The position numbers and the translations under genes were made by a program. This document shows, piece after piece, positions 59,132-64,000 of a stretch of 64,000 nucleotides of DNA. The notes under the pieces were generated by a model. The model was not told the origin of the DNA. It worked only from the letters and a program-made list of their open reading frames with translations, and searched no databases. The stretch comes from Dastarcus helophoroides (lineage: Eukaryota > Arthropoda > Insecta > Coleoptera > Bothrideridae): NCBI GenBank assembly GCA_028583605.1, contig CM053329.1, forward strand, positions 4,340,001-4,404,000. Reading direction: 5' to 3'. Each line of letters begins with the position of its first letter. Positions within the stretch are counted from its first letter, which is position 1.

Positions 59132-59560
59132 TACAGGGTGAGCGAAACTCGATGTCTTAGCGCTATTATAAGAAACGAAAAAACGATATAAGAAATCTGA
59201 AAAGAGATTCTTACATTGGATTTAATAAGGTCCATTTTAAGCTAAATTTGCAAATTTTTCCAGATTTGAAAACCAAAGTAATGACGTCAATGAATTTTTT
59301 TTAGAAATATACCTATATTTTTGCACATTTAAAAAGGGTCAATTTTTCTAAACAAATTTTGGAAAAAAAAGTTATAGGCACATGTATTGTAAAAAATGTA
59401 TTATTAAAAATTCGCTATTTAATCAAACAGCTTTTGGAGACAATTCTATTAAATATTTTTATGTTTGGAATAACATGTTCGGGGTATCTCAGAGAGTATT
59501 CACCTGCTCTTCTAGGGTTCTTTTGAAATTCCCTATAAACTAGTAAATAATACAGGATGA
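59132..59560. mobile_element. TACAGGG-type element ends
   Basis: TACAGGGTGAGCGAAACTCG at 59132 and TACAGGATGAATCAGAAAGA at 59551 have the form of mariner-like terminal repeats (TACAGGGTG). Between them are 400 bp of AT-rich DNA without coding. I cannot pair the ends with certainty. Confidence 0.4.
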
Positions 59561-59659
59561 ATCAGAAAGAATGGGCCAATGCAAAACTGGAGATTATAGA
59601 CACCAGAATATTACGATTGAACTCAACATGCCTTATTCTAATGTGACTGGTTTAAGAGA

Positions 59660-59912
59660 TACAGGGCGTTGAAATTGAAAAAATTTTGGTGCTATAAATT
59701 CAATCTAAGACACACCCTTTTTGAACATCATTTGCAGAGTTAATAAATCAATTATTTCGGTACTTTATATGAATTCCTATGAAATTGTTTCCAAACTATT
59801 CATCTTTTCACAAAGAAAAACGATTGAATCCATGCAACGTGTCAAAATTATTGGCATATTAACTCTGCAAATGATGTTCAAAAAGGGTGCGTCTTAAATT
59901 GAACACGGTGTA
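59660..59912. mobile_element. Palindromic MITE with TACAGGG end and 47-bp inner inverted repeat
   Basis: 59699-59745 (TTCAATCTAAGACACACCCT, TTTTGAACATCATTTGCAGA) is the reverse complement of 59857-59903 with only two mismatches. Outside it TACAGGGCGTTGAAATTG at 59660 faces CGGTGTA at 59906-59912. About 250 bp, no coding. A copy of the outer end lies at 7573-7590. Confidence 0.75.
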
Positions 59913-60059
59913 CAGCGATTTTAGAATTAATCAATTTAAATAATATTCAAACAAAAACATAATTAAAACAATGCACAACAGTAAATTTAATTTATATTAG
60001 GCGTATTTACATGTTTCAGGTAAGTCAAAAGTTGAACTTGTCATGAGACACTATAGTGT

Positions 60060-60300
60060 AGTAAGTTAGGATGGTGTATTTCACTGAGAGATCTGATAGA
60101 TCGCGGATTCAAATCAAACTGTCGGTTCGTTTTTTTAAACTGAAAATTTTTTTAGGCGTGTTGGGTGGTATTTGATAAGGGTTAAACGTATGGTTTCGCG
60201 TCGCCATCACTCTAAATTGCGTTAACAATATGCCCTAATGTGGTATACAGGCTGCAACAAATTCGCTTCTCACTACAGCGATCTCAAAAATACTAAGAGA
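60060..60300. repeat. Dispersed repeat, possibly SINE-like
   Basis: GGATTCAAATC at 60105-60115 resembles a Pol III B box and is preceded at about 30 bases by TTAGGATGGTGT, weakly like an A box. 60172-60232 (GATAAGGGTTAAACGTATGG, TTTCGCGTCGCCATCAC) matches 33729-33785, and 60244-60300 matches 62537-62590 and 45183-45235 in the opposite orientation. A multi-copy sequence is certain. A tRNA-derived SINE is only a guess. Confidence 0.45.
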
Positions 60301-60939
60301 TACAGCAGGGCAAAGTTGTTGAGTAGTAATATACCGTTAGGAAATCGAAGATATCTTTTGCTGCTCTTGAGATTTTTGAAAGAAGATAAAACAGTTTCAT
60401 TGGCGTTTTCATTCATTACAACTAAAAAGTTTATATATTAGACGTTTAATCTTTTCGTTACCATCACGTTCATGTTTGAATCTCCGAATTCACTGATGTA
60501 TCAAAGCCAAACGTTTCTTAACTGTAAACTATCATCAAGAAAAAAACTTTTATTGGATTAACGTATTTTGTATTTTTGAATGTAATAAAATACAACAAGC
60601 AAGACGTGACAGTTATTGTTTTATTTGTTATTTGTTATCCATATTTATTATTCATTATTTTTGGTGGTCAGTTATTTATGCTTAGGTCTATTGTTCTTTG
60701 TTAAAATTTATTTATGATGCCATTACTTTGTGTTCCTACCAATTAATTACATTTTTAAAATTTCATTGTTAATAACACTGGGAAACAGCAATTTCGTTGT
60801 CTTAGATCTATGACTTGTTTTCGACTAATTTTTGCCCTCTGAATCCAAAAATAACCTCAGGTTTTGTCTATCACATCAACTTTTTAATCTACAGAATACC
60901 CTCTGTTTGTCTGATTTTCGGGTATGTATAGCTTTTTCT

Positions 60940-61590
60940 TGAATGTTTAATGTGTGGACATTCTTGTCTGATTGATGCTCCAACAATAGTCAACTATCAT
61001 ATATGTTTACATTTACATTCCATCTACCTTAATATCCTGCCTTCATGAGCTTTAAATCTTGGTGGAATCACTCCTCATCCTGTTCATCATTGACTGTGCC
61101 AAAATTTTTCAGGAAGCCATCAAAATGGCTATGTAAAAAATGCAATTTCATGCTCATGTAGCAACTAGGCATTTTTAAGAGCTCCAAGAGTTGCTGGACA
61201 ATTTCGATGTAATTCTGAGCACGTGTATTTCCAAGGAAGTACCTGACAATGTGTGCGAATGCCAAAAAATCATTATTTTCAAGTTCTGCTACTGTTTTGA
61301 ATCTGTGGACTATAAAACACACGGGGCTTTATCTTTTCAATTGACAGTCCTAGGAAATATCACAGCGGATACTTGAAATAATATGCTTCAATTGACAAAA
61401 CTTTAACAAATTGCTTTATGAGTCTCAGTTTTATATACATAGAGATGAAACATCAGATTTTTTGTGTCGATAACTGGCTGGTGTAGAATGTTTAAATCAC
61501 CAGGTTTCAATTCACATCTTGGCAGCCAATTCGACTGCATCCAATGTTCCTCACGAGTTATGTTGTTTTATATACAAAAAAACAGGAATC
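60940..61590 (-). pseudogene. Decayed member of a widespread repetitive gene family of unknown function
   Basis: On the minus strand, from about 61590 downward: SREEHWMQSNWLPR, ELKPGDLNILHQPVID near 61510, then GLSIEKIK and, in the frame 61322-61068, TVAELENNDFLAFAHIVRYF, LGNTRAQNYIEIVQQLLELL, KMPSCYMSMKLHFLHSHFDG and FLKNFGTVNDEQDEE. After a stop come FHQDLKLMKAGY and GRWNVN. I recognise the sequence style MS-K-HFLHSHLD-FPENLG--S-EQGERFHQD---ME-RYQGRWN from many uncharacterised, often multi-copy proteins in arthropods and cnidarians; the role is not known to me. The usual ERFHQD has a stop in place of R, and frameshifts break the upstream part. Multi-copy occurrence suggests association with mobile elements, but I see no ends. 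Confidence 0.65.
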
Positions 61591-61599
61591 CTTGATATA

Positions 61600-62530
61600 T
61601 TCGCGTTGTTGGCTAAGGAAAAAGCAGGAAGGGCAATGCAGATAATCCATTGGTACATGTGATATTGCAACCAATTAGTAACTCTCTTTATGTCTTCATA
61701 TTGTCTACGCAAACAAACTGAGTGACCTATAGGACTTGATCAAATAAATTTCCATTTTGGAGGAGGACACACTTTAATCTTCACTCTGAGTTACCAATAA
61801 GACATCTGAGTTACCAATAAAACAGATCATTTAGTCGCGATTTAGGCCTACACTTCTATTAAACCTTCTATGTTATGGCATTATACAATTCCATCATCAC
61901 TAAATACATTTCGAAAAACTTGCAAAAATGTACTTTCTCTTTATCGAGACTAGGATGCCCAGTGGATAACCACATAAAGTCTAGGAAAAAAACTGGACGT
62001 GGTAGGAGAAAACTACCGACGGTTTTGAAATCAGCATGCCTATTTAACTCTAAAACAGCTCAGAAAACGAACTCAACAAAAATTATGTTTCAAATTGTTC
62101 TCCAGTGTAATTGTTATTTATTCATTGATATTTAAAAAAAATAGTAAAGTATCGTTAATCTGAAAAAAAGTGGTTTTTCCTTGATGATGGTTTTATGTTG
62201 CGAAATTATTAGCCACGTACATCAATGCAATCGGATGTTCAAAAGCTACACAAAGATGCAATGAAAATTACAGTTCCGTATTCAAAATAAAGTACTTGAT
62301 AATGGTAGCGTAAAGACGAAAGTCTAATTAAACACCGTTTTACGCGTAAAGAATAAAAACGCTAATAAAAAAAGGTATTTAGCTTTTTAGTTACTTATCA
62401 AATAACGCCATGAAATAATAAAGGCGAAAATTTAAAATTTTATTTTTTTTTTCAACAATTTCAAGAACAAAAGCCAGATATTTTCGATTTCTGAACGGCA
62501 TATTCCTGATCGCCAAATTATTGGCGGATG
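61600..62530. other. No gene seen
   Basis: AT-rich. The immediate part to about 61680 (minus) may be a further upstream piece of the decayed family. GACATCTGAGTTACCAATAA is duplicated at 61782 and 61801. The 86-codon frame at 61875-62135 has no motif. Confidence 0.4.
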
Positions 62531-62536
62531 CTATAA

Positions 62537-62650
62537 CTTACCATTTTTGAAATCCCTGCAGTGAGAAGCCAATTTACTACAGTCTGTATACTGTTAACAT
62601 AAGCAGATTGGTTGCGCAAATTAGCGTGATGGTGACGCTAAAGCACAAGA
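62537..62650. repeat. Dispersed repeat copy
   Basis: CTTACCATTTTTGAAATCCC, TGCAGTGAGAAGCCAATTTA and CAGTCTGTATA, then GCGCAAATTAGCGTGATGGT and GACGCTAAA, match in reverse complement the block at 60190-60300. The first part also matches 45183-45235. Three copies in one window point to a repeat family. Confidence 0.65.
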
Positions 62651-62654
62651 TTAC

Positions 62655-64000
62655 CAGATATCAAAATTGCCTTGTTTTAAATAGCACACCCTAGATATTT
62701 TTACATATTCCAATCTCTTACAAAATGCTGATTAGAATGATGTCAAACAATATGGGTCTGCGGTTAAGAGTTTTTGAGGTATTTATAAAATTCATGGAAA
62801 TTAAGCCTAAATTGTAAGCTCATTTAAAAGGCGGAAAACACCCAAATGATTTTATTTTTAGCAGACTATATAAGAACATCCTTTTCTTAGAAACTGATAT
62901 AATTTTATTTAAATAACATTTGTTTGTAGATATACAAGGTGATTAGCAAACGCAAAATGACATTTTTCTCAAAAAAACCAAATGGCACACCTAGTATATT
63001 ATTTACCATTTCTGTTAAAAAGTAGCTAAGCTTTGCTTTGATATAAATATCTGTGGGGCTAATTCTTTTAGTTTGGGAGATATTTAATTTTAAATTAAAA
63101 AAATTAAAATTCTCTAGATTTATTTGAGTAAAATGCATTTTTTCCAAAATTTTGGATCTAAACAAAAATAATGTCGTTAAAATGCACCAATTTAATGCAC
63201 TGTTCTAATTTTAATAGTTTAAATTACATATTTTCAAAAATATGAACTCTCAATTAGAAAATATATTGGTTTGGATGCGGCTTATCATCTGTGCCTAAAC
63301 TCTAAGCATCTATGTTCTAGGTTCTTTGCATAGCTCACATTATTTAAGAAAATAAGGGTGAAACTAGTACAGGGTACAACATTTGTTCATTCAAGTCCAC
63401 TTTACGCTTATTTTGGTCAAGAAAATTAACAAAACGAAACCATTTTCCACGACAATAAAAAAATATTAATAAATATATTTTGTGGAACATCTTTTCAAAA
63501 ATAAAGTAAGTTAAACCTATACTGTGGCCTAAATTAAGCAAAAGTATAATAATAAAAGTTGTATATTTTACCTCGGATTGGTAAAATCGCGGTGGGGTCG
63601 AGATATGTCGAAATTCTGGTTTTGTAATCTTTTTTTCGAAATTATGCGTTAAAAATGTCATTATTAGAGTTTTTCATTGTCGTCAAGAAATAAATTTCCA
63701 AAAACTTTAATCAGAGATGAATTTTAAATATTCAAATATCGATATTTTTTATTTTTAAAATTTAAAGTTAAATAACTCTGAAGCTATAAGAGATAGATGA
63801 TAGATCCATACATTTTTACATTACACTCGAACCTAGTTGTCTCTTAACAAAAATAGAAAATAATGTACAGGGTGTGTCATTTGAATTTCTTAAGAAATAT
63901 GTAATTTCGCCTTTGTTAATCACCCTTCCCTGTAATAGCAAAGGAGTGTCTAAGGGATTTGACCTAGGATTTCACTTAGAGTGAGTGAAATTAAATAAAA
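62655..64000. other. No gene seen; TACAGGG-type ends
   Basis: TACAAGGTGATTAGCAAACG at 62934, TACAGGGTACAACATTTG at 63369 and TACAGGGTGTGTCATTTGAA at 63865 look like terminal repeats of mariner-like miniature elements. The last one runs towards the right edge and could continue beyond it. The minus-strand frames at 62905-63165 and 63344-63661 show no motif. Confidence 0.4.

Noticed and set aside
1..64000. CRISPR arrays, operons or phage genes
   Set aside because: No regular spacer-repeat pattern, no ribosome-binding-site-led gene strings and no bacterial coding density. The content is eukaryotic transposons.

Overview
This is AT-rich nuclear DNA from a metazoan, almost certainly an insect or another arthropod. 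Nothing in it is bacterial: there are no operons and no long single-exon genes. What it does contain is relics of eukaryotic transposons (RTE, jockey and I-group LINEs, mariner, pogo/Tigger, MULE, hAT-like ends, foldback elements), solo LTRs, and one plausible spliced coding exon with a perfect GTAAGT donor. I cannot fix the order or species from sequence alone. Almost all open frames over 60 codons are chance frames in A/T-rich repeats.

Layout. 1-560 holds a broken LINE reverse transcriptase. 3.07-4.66 kb holds the endonuclease half of an RTE-type LINE (minus strand). 5.5-5.9 kb is a solo LTR with an ATAT target duplication. 8.9-9.8 kb is a MULE transposase relic interrupted by a small foldback insertion. 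10.3-10.8 kb is a recent 245-bp tandem duplication. 14.6-16.9 kb is a jockey 3' end followed directly by two different mariners. 20.2-21.6 kb has a long-TIR MITE and a hAT-like MITE. 28.2-31.4 kb is a cluster of four Tc1/mariner/pogo-type relics. 38.87-39.3 kb (minus) is the best candidate for a host gene: a first coding exon ending at a consensus splice donor, possibly groucho/TLE. 40.6 kb is a full foldback element. 47.6-49.1 kb is an I-group LINE with RT and RNase H (minus). 56.2-56.8 kb is a mariner-like DDE relic. 59.1-64 kb holds TACAGGG-type MITEs and a decayed member of a widespread repetitive gene family.

Roughly a quarter of the window is one peculiar low-complexity repeat: degenerate arrays built on GTCGAAATTTT plus A-runs and its reverse complement. 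They lie at 4.7-5.3, 6.1-7.3, 12.4-14.4, 25.2-27.4, 34-36.7, 46.4-47.6, 49.2-54.2 and 55.7-57.5 kb. All three solo LTRs sit inside these arrays, and at least two arrays reverse polarity in the middle. If the 38.9-kb exon is real, everything below it (1-38,866) is a candidate first intron on the minus strand, and the rest is upstream intergenic DNA.
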